A stretch of 14,849 nt of DNA from NCBI GenBank assembly GCA_041689205.1, contig JBDNGQ010000079.1:1-14849 (forward strand), given 5' to 3'. This DNA is from JAVVEG01 sp041689205. Its GTDB lineage: Bacteria > Pseudomonadota > Gammaproteobacteria > Pseudomonadales > Pseudohongiellaceae. The notes under the pieces were generated by a model. The model did not search any database. It saw only the letters and a list, made by a program, of their open reading frames with translations, and was not told where the DNA came from. Both the position numbers and the translations under genes were made by a program. Positions 7,982-14,361 of this stretch are shown one piece after another; the stretch's first letter is position 1, and every line of letters starts with the position of its first letter.

Positions 7982-9222
7982 TGCCCGCTGCCGTTCCCAA
8001 CTATCTTGGACAGGAATTCAATACGGCGTCGCCCGGTTTGCGATTCGGCATGTACCTGGCGATTTGGAACCACGACTGGAGTAAACCCAAGGAGGTTTCC
8101 CCTGCGATCTGGCACGCCATGGCGCGTCTTAACGAAGATGACAAAAGCCGATTGGACGGGTTGATACGCCGTCAAAAGCTGCTAGCGAAGGCGGTGCAGG
8201 CTGACGCGGTATTAACGCTGGATGCAAAGGCGCTGGCGCCGTTTACAACGGGCCTTGGCAATGAGCACCCAACGGAAAATGGCTTTGCTTTTCTTAATCC
8301 TTATGGCTTGCCCTATCTGCCAGGCAGTGGTGTCAAAGGTGTTCTGCGGCAGGCGGCTCGTGAACTGGCTTCGGGTGAATGGGGCGAAAACTTTGGCTGG
8401 ACTGACGACAAACGTTGGGGAATAAAGAAAGGCTCCAATTCGGCCATCATACTTTCGATAACTGACGTGCTGTTCGGCTCAGACTCCGATGATGCTGATC
8501 AGGAGCATGTAAGAGGGGTGTTGTCATTCTGGGACGTTATCCCAGCCATTCAGGGTGACGCCCTGCAGGTGGAGATCATGACTCCCCACCAAAAACACTA
8601 TTATCAGGAAGGCGCCTCACCGCACGACTCCGGCCAGCCTTTGCCCCTGAAATTTCTGACAGTGCCACCGGGTTCCAGGTTTGCTTTCCATGTATTGTGT
8701 GACCTGAACAGGCTTCAGGACATCGCGCCGGAGCTTGCAAACCAAGGTCATTGGAAGGTATTACTTCAGGCTGCTTTCAATCATGCCTTTGATTGGCTGG
8801 GGTTCGGCGCCAAAACAGCCGTTGGCTATGGCGCATTTATAGAAGACCCAAACGCTAAAAAGGCCCGTGAAGATGAACAGGCCCGTAAACACGAAGAGGC
8901 ACGCGCCGCAGCCGATGCCAATCGACTGGCAACACTCAGTCCGGAAGACCGTGAGTGGGAACTGGCTCAATTGGTGATCAGCGCATTCCGTGCTCAATAC
9001 GAAGCTGCACATTCAGCCGGAGCCTTTAACCCGGGTGGTCCCTTTTCCCAACAGCGTCTGGGTTTTATAAAACAGGCTCTTGGTTGGGAGGAGTCACGCA
9101 GCCGCATCGCCGCTGCCGAGTTGTTGACCGAAACAGCAACCAAGGATTGGGGGCGTCCCGGCAAAAAAGAGCGTTGGAAAGAGCTTCAAGATGCTATTGC
9201 GATTCTGACAAGGGACTCATGA
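7981..9222 (+). CDS. cmr6: Cmr6, type III-B RAMP subunit
   Basis: 413 residues from ATG 7981; a GTG at 7978 would add one residue. Cmr6 sits at the head of the complex next to Cmr1 and binds the 3' region of the crRNA. Motifs in order: YLPGSGVKGVLRQAA (112-126), LSFWDVIPA (181-189), IMTPHQKHYY (199-208), PLKFLTV (222-228), and the glycine-rich loop DWLGFGAKTAVGYGAF (271-286). After residue 290 there is a charged stretch rich in Lys, Glu, Arg and Ala, probably a long helix, then a helical tail to the end. This extension is longer than in the shortest Cmr6 proteins. The stop overlaps a short downstream ORF in ATGA (9219-9222). Confidence 0.93.
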   Translation: MPAAVPNYLGQEFNTASPGLRFGMYLAIWNHDWSKPKEVSPAIWHAMARLNEDDKSRLDGLIRRQKLLAKAVQADAVLTLDAKALAPFTTGLGNEHPTENGFAFLNPYGLPYLPGSGVKGVLRQAARELASGEWGENFGWTDDKRWGIKKGSNSAIILSITDVLFGSDSDDADQEHVRGVLSFWDVIPAIQGDALQVEIMTPHQKHYYQEGASPHDSGQPLPLKFLTVPPGSRFAFHVLCDLNRLQDIAPELANQGHWKVLLQAAFNHAFDWLGFGAKTAVGYGAFIEDPNAKKAREDEQARKHEEARAAADANRLATLSPEDREWELAQLVISAFRAQYEAAHSAGAFNPGGPFSQQRLGFIKQALGWEESRSRIAAAELLTETATKDWGRPGKKERWKELQDAIAILTRDS

Positions 9223-9347
9223 ATAACAGCGTCCAAGCAGCGCGCGGGGAAGCGATTCTGATACTACCGGGTACGCTCCAGTTCAAAACACGCTGGTCGC
9301 CAGTCTGGCACCTAACAGGCAGCGGGGAATCGGTATGCTTACGATAG
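9219..9347 (+). CDS. Short ORF linking cmr6 and cas6 (42 residues, unknown)
   Basis: An ATG at 9219 overlaps the cmr6 stop in ATGA. The frame stays open for 42 codons and ends at TAG 9345-9347, 13 bases inside cas6. It fills the only gap longer than 100 bases inside the Cmr-Cas6 block. The product begins MNNSVQAARGEAILILPG and contains RWSPVWHLTG. I recognise no family, signal peptide or membrane segment. It may be a real small protein or a coupling ORF that carries ribosomes from cmr6 to the cas6 start. The position supports translation; a function is not shown. Confidence 0.4.
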   Translation: MNNSVQAARGEAILILPGTLQFKTRWSPVWHLTGSGESVCLR

Positions 9348-10276
9348 AACTTGCCCGCTATCGATTTTTTGTCGATGTCACCAAACCCATAGAGCTACTT
9401 GACTATGCTGGTTCGGCCTTGCGCGGCGCGTTCGGCCATGCGCTATTACGTGTGTGTGGTCTTTCTACCGATGACAGAGACTATCAAACACCGATTTTTC
9501 TTCAGAGTCCATATGTCACCGTTTTTGCGCCGCAGCAACCAGAGTCTGGCGTCAGTTTGAACAATTTGGCAACGCCGCCAGCACCCTATGTGATTGAGGC
9601 CCCGTTTGCAAAAAAGCAATGCTGGCAAGTTGGTGAGCAGTTCAGTTTTGACATGGTCGTGGGGGGTGAGGCGCTGCGTCACATCGAAGTCATAATACTC
9701 GCCTGGCGTCGTGCGTTTTTGCATGGTATCGGTAGCACTGATGGAACAGGGGAGCTAACAAATGTTGCATTTTTGCCTGCTGATTCGAAGCTACAAGTCA
9801 TTTATGACACTGCTCGAAAAAGAGTCATCCGGCACCCCACTGCCCTTCACTCACCCGAATTTTCAGCGCCGATGGATGTTCATCTGCGCCTGCAAACTCC
9901 TTTAAGGATACAACAAAAAGGTAAAATAGCGGGCACCGGTGAACTCACTGCTTCACTGTTTCTTCGCAGTCTTATTCGCCGCGTGACTACACAACAGCAG
10001 ATGCAGCAGATCAATGTGTGGCCACTTGAGCGTATTCGTGAACTTAACCATATTGCTGACAAGGTGGCGGACGAAAGGCGCCTGGCCTGGCAGGACTGGG
10101 GGCGTTATTCGTCGCGGCAAAAGCAGGTGATGAAACTTGGAGGGGTGACCGGCCATTGGTTGTTCAGGCAGGTGCCTGTTGAACTTCTACCTTTCCTGTT
10201 TCTGGGACAGTGGTTGCATGTTGGAAAAGAAACGGTTTTTGGGCTGGGAAAATATGAGTGGCTAACATCATCATGA
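9335..10276 (+). CDS. cas6: Cas6 family pre-crRNA endoribonuclease
   Basis: 313 residues, a RAMP protein of the Cas6 type. It should cut the array transcript within each repeat, leaving an 8-nt 5' tag. The N-terminal family motif is LDYAGSALRGAFGHALLRVC (22-41), with H35 a possible catalytic residue. The C-terminal glycine-rich loop is HVGKETVFGLGKYEW (295-309). GGGGAA at about 9324-9329 could act as the ribosome-binding site, and the short ORF upstream overlaps the start. Its natural substrate is likely the 36-bp repeat at 14362 onward, whose CCCC/GGGG stem precedes ATTAAGAC. The catalytic assignment is inference. Confidence 0.88.
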   Translation: MLTIELARYRFFVDVTKPIELLDYAGSALRGAFGHALLRVCGLSTDDRDYQTPIFLQSPYVTVFAPQQPESGVSLNNLATPPAPYVIEAPFAKKQCWQVGEQFSFDMVVGGEALRHIEVIILAWRRAFLHGIGSTDGTGELTNVAFLPADSKLQVIYDTARKRVIRHPTALHSPEFSAPMDVHLRLQTPLRIQQKGKIAGTGELTASLFLRSLIRRVTTQQQMQQINVWPLERIRELNHIADKVADERRLAWQDWGRYSSRQKQVMKLGGVTGHWLFRQVPVELLPFLFLGQWLHVGKETVFGLGKYEWLTSS

Positions 10277-10294
10277 CAGACCAATAAAAATTAG

Positions 10295-10306
10295 TTAACG
10301 CGTTAA
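10295..10306. promoter_or_regulatory. 12-bp perfect palindrome between cas6 and can2
   Basis: TTAACGCGTTAA is a perfect 12-base palindrome in the 48-base gap between cas6 and can2, 4 bases upstream of the can2 ribosome-binding site (GGAGA at 10311-10315). It could be an operator for the effector gene, or chance. Confidence 0.3.
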
Positions 10307-10324
10307 AGACGGAGATTCAGCTTC

Positions 10325-11464
10325 ATGATCAGTACACATGTTTGTATGGTATCGGCTCAGGCCGCACCCAATTTGCTACCGCTGCTTGATGATCAGATGA
10401 AACCCAAAGAAGTGATCCTGCTGGTTACCGAGCAGATGAAGGGGCGCGCCGATCATCTGCGGGATGTAATAAAGCCGACCGGAGTAAAGGTAACTGTGCA
10501 GCCGTTTCTGGCAACCGGTGAGTTCCATAGTATGCAAATTCAGCTAGAGACCTTGATTAGTAGCTACCCAGAGGGCTCTATTGCGTTGAATGTGACAGGT
10601 GGAAACAAGTGGATGGCGATAACTGCACAGGAGGTATTCCGCTTCAATAACCAACCGGTTTTTTATGTTGACATCGAAACCGATCGCATCCTGTTTGTTG
10701 ACAGTCAACGGGAACCTGTCGCGTTGACAGCACGCATCAAGTTAAAACAATACTTACAAGCATACGGGTATGATGTCATCGGTGAACAAACCAGCCCAAG
10801 TGGGCTAACCGATGATCAGCGGAATCTCTGTCATTACTTGGTGAACTTTGTGGATGAATGGGGAGGAGCCATTGGGCAGTTGAATTATTTGGCGAGTGAG
10901 GCGGAGCGGAAATCAACGCTGTCCATATCCCTGACATTGCTTAAGACACCGGATCGCGAGTTTGAATCGCTGTTGAAGCAGTGTCAAGGCGCCGGCATTC
11001 TTAGTGTTGACCAGAGCAGAAAACAAATCGCCTTCGCTGACAAGCAGGCGCGGTTCTTTGCCAACGGCGGATGGTTGGAAGAATATGTCAACTCCAGGCT
11101 CAATGAATTGAAATCTGAGGGTCTTTTGCAAGATAGCTCCCACCTTAATATGAAAATTTCCTCACCCAATGCAACTAACGAAGTAGATGTCGCATTCATG
11201 GCCGGCAACCGTCTCCATATCATCGAGTGCAAAACCCGGCGCCTCACAGGTCCAAATGCAGGCAGCGCAGGAACAGAGTCCTTGTACAAACTTGATTCCA
11301 TCAGTGAATTGGGTGGACTGGCTACCCGCTCAATGCTGGTCAGTTATCGACCGCTGGGGTCCGCCGATAAACAGCGCGCAACTGACTTGCGCATCAAAGT
11401 GGTTGAAGGTCTTGAATTAAGAAACATAAAGTCAATTATGAAGGCCTGGATACGGGGTAAATAA
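10325..11464 (+). CDS. can2: Can2/Card1-type CARF nuclease effector (DUF1887 family)
   Basis: 379 residues. The N-terminal CARF domain begins THVCMVSAQAAPNLLPLLD and carries the ligand loop NVTGGNKWMAITAQ (89-102). A linker or winged-helix-like region (about 155-245) leads to a PD-(D/E)xK nuclease domain: GGWLEEYV (248-255), NEVDVAF with D288, and IIECKT with E301 and K303. All expected catalytic residues are present. Can2/Card1 enzymes are switched on by cyclic tetra-adenylate from Cas10 and cut single-stranded or supercoiled DNA and RNA. Start at ATG 10325 has GGAGA 9 bases upstream. The 48-base gap after cas6 could hold its own control. Family call is firm; the cA4 ligand is from known relatives. 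Confidence 0.92.
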   Translation: MISTHVCMVSAQAAPNLLPLLDDQMKPKEVILLVTEQMKGRADHLRDVIKPTGVKVTVQPFLATGEFHSMQIQLETLISSYPEGSIALNVTGGNKWMAITAQEVFRFNNQPVFYVDIETDRILFVDSQREPVALTARIKLKQYLQAYGYDVIGEQTSPSGLTDDQRNLCHYLVNFVDEWGGAIGQLNYLASEAERKSTLSISLTLLKTPDREFESLLKQCQGAGILSVDQSRKQIAFADKQARFFANGGWLEEYVNSRLNELKSEGLLQDSSHLNMKISSPNATNEVDVAFMAGNRLHIIECKTRRLTGPNAGSAGTESLYKLDSISELGGLATRSMLVSYRPLGSADKQRATDLRIKVVEGLELRNIKSIMKAWIRGK

Positions 11465-11523
11465 CCCGACTTCGCAAGCTTGCAGATTGTCAATACTGCC
11501 TGAAACTTTGTCAGAATGCTCCT

Positions 11524-11600
11524 GAGCTTTTGAATGAGTTTGCACATTGAGTGCGGCAGGGCAGTCTGCAGTAAATAAACGGACACTCATTCAAAAGTTC
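11524..11600 (+). promoter_or_regulatory. Long inverted repeat in the csx16 leader
   Basis: Bases 11527-11539 (CTTTTGAATGAGT) are the exact reverse complement of 11585-11597. Including a G-U pair and two further pairs, the stem extends to 11524-11539 with 11585-11600, 16 pairs around a 45-base loop. The loop also contains GCAC-ATTGA-GTGC at 11542-11554. The stem is not GC-rich and has no T-run after it, so a simple terminator is unlikely. Its 3' arm also pairs with the csx16 ribosome-binding site region, so the two structures exclude each other. Confidence 0.55.
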
Positions 11601-11617
11601 CTACCTTTGGGAGCTTT
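11594..11617 (+). promoter_or_regulatory. Hairpin covering the csx16 ribosome-binding site
   Basis: AAAGTTCC (11594-11601) can pair with GGAGCTTT (11610-11617) across an 8-base loop: 8 pairs, one of them G-U. It would bury the GGGAG Shine-Dalgarno (11609-11613), which is 6 bases before the csx16 ATG. Bases 11594-11600 are shared with the long upstream stem, so forming one structure should open the other. Confidence 0.45.
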
Positions 11618-11619
11618 CT

Positions 11620-11925
11620 ATGAAGTATCTGATCACGCGGCACCCTGGCGCTTTGCACTGGTTACAAGGCCAGATCTCAGAGCCATTTCACCATCTTACG
11701 CACATTTCTGATCTCGGTTTGATCCAGCCGGGTGATTGGGTCATTGGGTCTTTGCCGTTGCATTTGGTCGCCGATATTTGTGTCCGTGGTGCGCGTTATT
11801 TTCATATTGATGTGCATCTACCCGAGTCGTTGCGTGGTTGTGAACTGACAGCGCAGCAACTGACAGAACTTGATGCCGAGATTGTTGAATATACCGTGCG
11901 CGAGATGCCCGCCAGACACATTTGA
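11620..11925 (+). CDS. csx16: Csx16 (VVA1548 family), candidate ring nuclease
   Basis: 101 residues. Family motifs are RHPGALHWL (9-17), GDWVIGSLPLHLVADICVRG (about 39-58), and the C-terminal HIDVHLPESLRGCEL. Csx16 accompanies type III systems. I recall recent work naming Csx16 as a ring nuclease that breaks down cyclic oligoadenylate, which would make it the off-switch for Can2; I cannot confirm this here. It follows can2 after 155 bases of non-coding, structured sequence, so it may be separately controlled. No frameshift or truncation is seen. Confidence 0.85.
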   Translation: MKYLITRHPGALHWLQGQISEPFHHLTHISDLGLIQPGDWVIGSLPLHLVADICVRGARYFHIDVHLPESLRGCELTAQQLTELDAEIVEYTVREMPARHI

Positions 11926-11971
11926 CCTGAGCGATCGAATCAACCTGGACTGAACAAATCGGAGAATCCGC

Positions 11972-12253
11972 ATGATCAGAGAGCTCTATCTGGTGGCTTA
12001 CGATATTCGGGAACCCAAACGACTACGTCGTATGTTGATCGTACTCAAGGAGTATGCCAGTGGCGGTCAAAAATCGGCGTTCGAATGCTATTTAACAGCC
12101 AGGGAGCGGAGAGAATTATTGAGCCGGGTAGAGCAGACCATGGATCAGGATGTTGATGCGCTTTTGGTCATAAGGCTAACGGACAGAGATGCTGTGGCAA
12201 CATTGGGTGTCGCAGTTAAACCGGCAGATGAACTCTATACCTATCTTGGTTGA
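11972..12253 (+). CDS. cas2: Cas2 (first copy)
   Basis: 93 residues. The ferredoxin-like Cas2 pattern is clear: YLVAYDIREPKRLRRML (6-22), with the conserved aspartate D11, then GGQKSAFECYLT. Cas2 dimers bridge two Cas1 dimers in the spacer-integration complex. GGAGA at 11961-11965 lies 6 bases before the ATG. The gene is 46 bases after csx16 and 12 bases before cas1, its likely partner. It differs clearly from the second Cas2 at 14002 in the helix after YDI and in the C-terminal half. Confidence 0.93.
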   Translation: MIRELYLVAYDIREPKRLRRMLIVLKEYASGGQKSAFECYLTARERRELLSRVEQTMDQDVDALLVIRLTDRDAVATLGVAVKPADELYTYLG

Positions 12254-12265
12254 AACAGGGGCCTT

Positions 12266-13240
12266 ATGCAGACGTTATTTATAGATCGTAAAGACAGCGA
12301 GGTAGACGTTGAGCGTGGTCGCTTACAGATCAAAATCCCAGGCGTGCGACCGAATTTTTCGATACCAACCAAAATGATTGAGATTGTGGTGATCAGCGCA
12401 CCTGTCAGGTTTTCCTCAACCATGCTGACTCAGTTGACCGCAGAGGGCATAACCACCATTTTCATCAATCCCCGCAATCTTGAGGCGTGCACTATGACTC
12501 ACGGGATGGCACACAATGCCGGCGAGCGCAGGTTGCTGCAATTTAAAGCCGTATCCAGCTCCGAACACCAATTGCGGTATGCAAGGGAGATGGTCAGAAA
12601 CAAACTGCGCTCGCAGCGCGTAATGTTGAGCAAGGCCGCCCGCATGAGACCGGATAATCGGTACCAGTTGACGATCGGGATTTCGCGGCTTACGGCGCTG
12701 ATAGATCGCCTTGAGGATCAAGCCAGCATTGCTTCGATACGCGGAATTGAAGGGGCGGCCGGTGCAGCCTACTTTGAGGCCTATCAAAGCCTGTTCGCAC
12801 CGTCACTGGATTTCAACGGTCGCAATCGTAGACCACCTCAAGACCCGGTCAACGTGATTCTGTCCCTGACTTACACGTTAATACACGCGGACGCTGTTCG
12901 TGCTCTTTTCGCCACCGGATTTGATCCACTGCTGGGTGTTTATCATAAACCAGTTTTTGGTCGTGAGTCGCTGGCCTGCGATCTGGTTGAGTCATTCAGA
13001 CCACTTGCCGATTACTGGATCTGGCAGATGTTTGCCAAAGAAAAACTGCGGGGTGATCACTTTACAATGGGACGGTCTAACTCAGATAAACCTTGTATGC
13101 TGGGTAAGGCAGGACGAGCAATCTACTACTCAAACTATGTATATGTGGCTAAAGCATGGCGCCGGCTGATGCGTCGCACGACTCGTCACTGGTTGGCACG
13201 AGTGCAAGCAGATTTTCCTCATGTCACGGAGGTAGCATGA
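12266..13240 (+). CDS. cas1: Cas1 integrase (catalytically complete)
   Basis: 324 residues. Cas1 inserts new spacers at the leader end of the array with Cas2. The N-terminal β-domain (about 1-85) is followed by the helical catalytic domain with E162 in RGIEGAAGAAYF, H227 in GVYHKPVFGRESL, and D239/E242 in LACDLVESFRPL, so the metal site is intact. No reverse transcriptase or Cas6 domain is fused. A CAGGGG site precedes the ATG. The stop overlaps the next gene's start in ATGA (13237-13240), so the Cas1-like protein downstream should be made together with it. Confidence 0.95.
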   Translation: MQTLFIDRKDSEVDVERGRLQIKIPGVRPNFSIPTKMIEIVVISAPVRFSSTMLTQLTAEGITTIFINPRNLEACTMTHGMAHNAGERRLLQFKAVSSSEHQLRYAREMVRNKLRSQRVMLSKAARMRPDNRYQLTIGISRLTALIDRLEDQASIASIRGIEGAAGAAYFEAYQSLFAPSLDFNGRNRRPPQDPVNVILSLTYTLIHADAVRALFATGFDPLLGVYHKPVFGRESLACDLVESFRPLADYWIWQMFAKEKLRGDHFTMGRSNSDKPCMLGKAGRAIYYSNYVYVAKAWRRLMRRTTRHWLARVQADFPHVTEVA

Positions 13241-13992
13241 GCCAGGTTGCAGCTACATGTCTGATCATTGACACACGCAAGCTGGCCGCCTTAGCGGTAG
13301 ACGGTCCTGCACTCAAGGTCACGATGAAAACACAAAGTCCCAGACTTTTCCCATTCCGGCGCTTGTCACGAATACACGTTGTCGGTTCTATCAGGGATGG
13401 TGTCGATACTTTGTTGCATTGTGCTGAACAGCAAATACCCGTCGCTTTTTTTACTGTGAAAGGAAAGCTACGGTGTCAGATTTATTATCCGGTTTACGAG
13501 AGCAGCATACTAAGCCACTGGTTGGAGCATGTGGATTTTGATATTGAAATCCGGCAGATATATGACGATTGGTTGTGTCACCAGATGTTAAATGTGGTGT
13601 CTATTATTGGGTTCAACGAAGGCGCCAGAGAAAGACGGCTACAACTGTTGGATGAACGGCTGAGAAAGGGATGCAAACAGTACCTGACAAAGCAGGAATT
13701 TGAAGCTGCAATGGAATGGTTAAGCGGGATGCTATCTGCGCATCTATCTCAGTTGATTGTTGAGTATGGCCTGGCAAATCAAAGCCGCGGAAAACGTCGG
13801 TTAATGGCGGATATAAACCCGATCTGCGAAACCTGGCTGATGTTCTGCCTGGGTAATCAGGCTTGTAAACGGCGTTTACGGATTCATGTTCAATCAATGT
13901 CTGATTTGTACCAACAACACCACGATGAACTGGACTACTTTGTCCGGCGAATGCTGACGCAACTAGCCACCCGACTTGAGTCGATTGTGTAA
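13237..13992 (+). CDS. Divergent Cas1-like protein, apparently lacking the catalytic triad
   Basis: 251 residues from the ATG at 13237 (GGAGG at 13228-13232; ATGA overlap with cas1). Residues 1-85 resemble the Cas1 β-domain: FPFRRLSRIHVVGSIRDGVDTLL then IPVAFFTVKGKLRCQI. The C-terminal half is helical; EYGLANQSRGKRRLMADINP (177-196) aligns by eye with the Cas1 stretch GLDPxxGxxHxxxxxRxSLxxDLxE. In this alignment the histidine is missing, the region that should carry the catalytic glutamate is shortened with no RxIEG motif, and only an aspartate (D192) remains. It looks like a dead Cas1 paralogue, perhaps structural in a mixed complex. The alignment is by eye. It could also be a named Cas1-like family I do not recognise. 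Confidence 0.7.
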   Translation: MSQVAATCLIIDTRKLAALAVDGPALKVTMKTQSPRLFPFRRLSRIHVVGSIRDGVDTLLHCAEQQIPVAFFTVKGKLRCQIYYPVYESSILSHWLEHVDFDIEIRQIYDDWLCHQMLNVVSIIGFNEGARERRLQLLDERLRKGCKQYLTKQEFEAAMEWLSGMLSAHLSQLIVEYGLANQSRGKRRLMADINPICETWLMFCLGNQACKRRLRIHVQSMSDLYQQHHDELDYFVRRMLTQLATRLESIV

Positions 13993-14001
13993 GAATCCGC
14001 T

Positions 14002-14268
14002 ATGGCGCACTATTTGATTTGTTATGACATTGCAGATCCGAAGCGCCTCGTAAGGGTTCATCGCCGGGCTGTCAGGCACGCTGCTTTTTTGCAGTATTCT
14101 GTATATTATCTGAACGGTTCATCAGATCAGTTACAAAATATGTTGAGCGAAATCCAAGACGTGATTGATAATGACGAAGATGATGTGCGAGCCTATACTG
14201 TTGAACCGCTCACTGATGCAATACAAATAGGTACCAGTTGGCTGCCAGAGGATATATTGCTGCAATGA
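14002..14268 (+). CDS. cas2: Cas2 (second, divergent copy)
   Basis: 88 residues with the Cas2 pattern HYLICYDIADPKRLVRVHR (3-21), conserved D9, then QYSVYYL and DDVRAYTVEPL. The fold and aspartate look intact. It begins 9 bases after the cas1-like gene and lacks a strong Shine-Dalgarno site, so it may rely on coupling to that gene. It is the last gene before the CRISPR leader. The nine bases AGAATCCGC occur just before the ATG of both cas2 genes, a weak hint of an old duplication. Which Cas1 protein it pairs with cannot be told from the sequence. Confidence 0.9.
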   Translation: MAHYLICYDIADPKRLVRVHRRAVRHAAFLQYSVYYLNGSSDQLQNMLSEIQDVIDNDEDDVRAYTVEPLTDAIQIGTSWLPEDILLQ

Positions 14269-14361
14269 TATGGCTTTTTTGTGTACACCTTTCTAAATTT
14301 CATAGATTTCTGGAACTATATCTGGAAGTATCTGATATCTATTTGTTTTCCGCAGTCAGCA
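14269..14361 (+). promoter_or_regulatory. CRISPR leader
   Basis: 93 AT-rich bases between the second cas2 and the first repeat, with no credible gene. It has a T-run at 14275-14280. TATCTG occurs at 14319 and again at 14329, one helical turn apart, followed by TATCTA at 14336. Position next to the adaptation genes and upstream of repeats with a 3' ATTAAGAC end fits the leader, where array transcription starts and new spacers are added. No confident promoter was found. Confidence 0.65.

Noticed and set aside
11471..11490. GCAAGCTTGC motif after can2 resembling part of the 30-bp repeats
   Set aside because: The match is limited to a short palindromic core around AAGCTT, also found at 1354-1366, and is too short to call a third copy.
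11524..11600. The inverted repeat before csx16 as a miniature transposable element or as a terminator for can2
   Set aside because: No clear flanking target duplication was seen, and there is no GC-rich stem followed by a T-run. The overlap with the ribosome-site hairpin points instead to a leader structure.
13156..13236. Longer N-terminus for the Cas1-like protein
   Set aside because: It overlaps the end of cas1 in another frame and resembles nothing. ATG 13237 has GGAGG upstream and the typical ATGA overlap.
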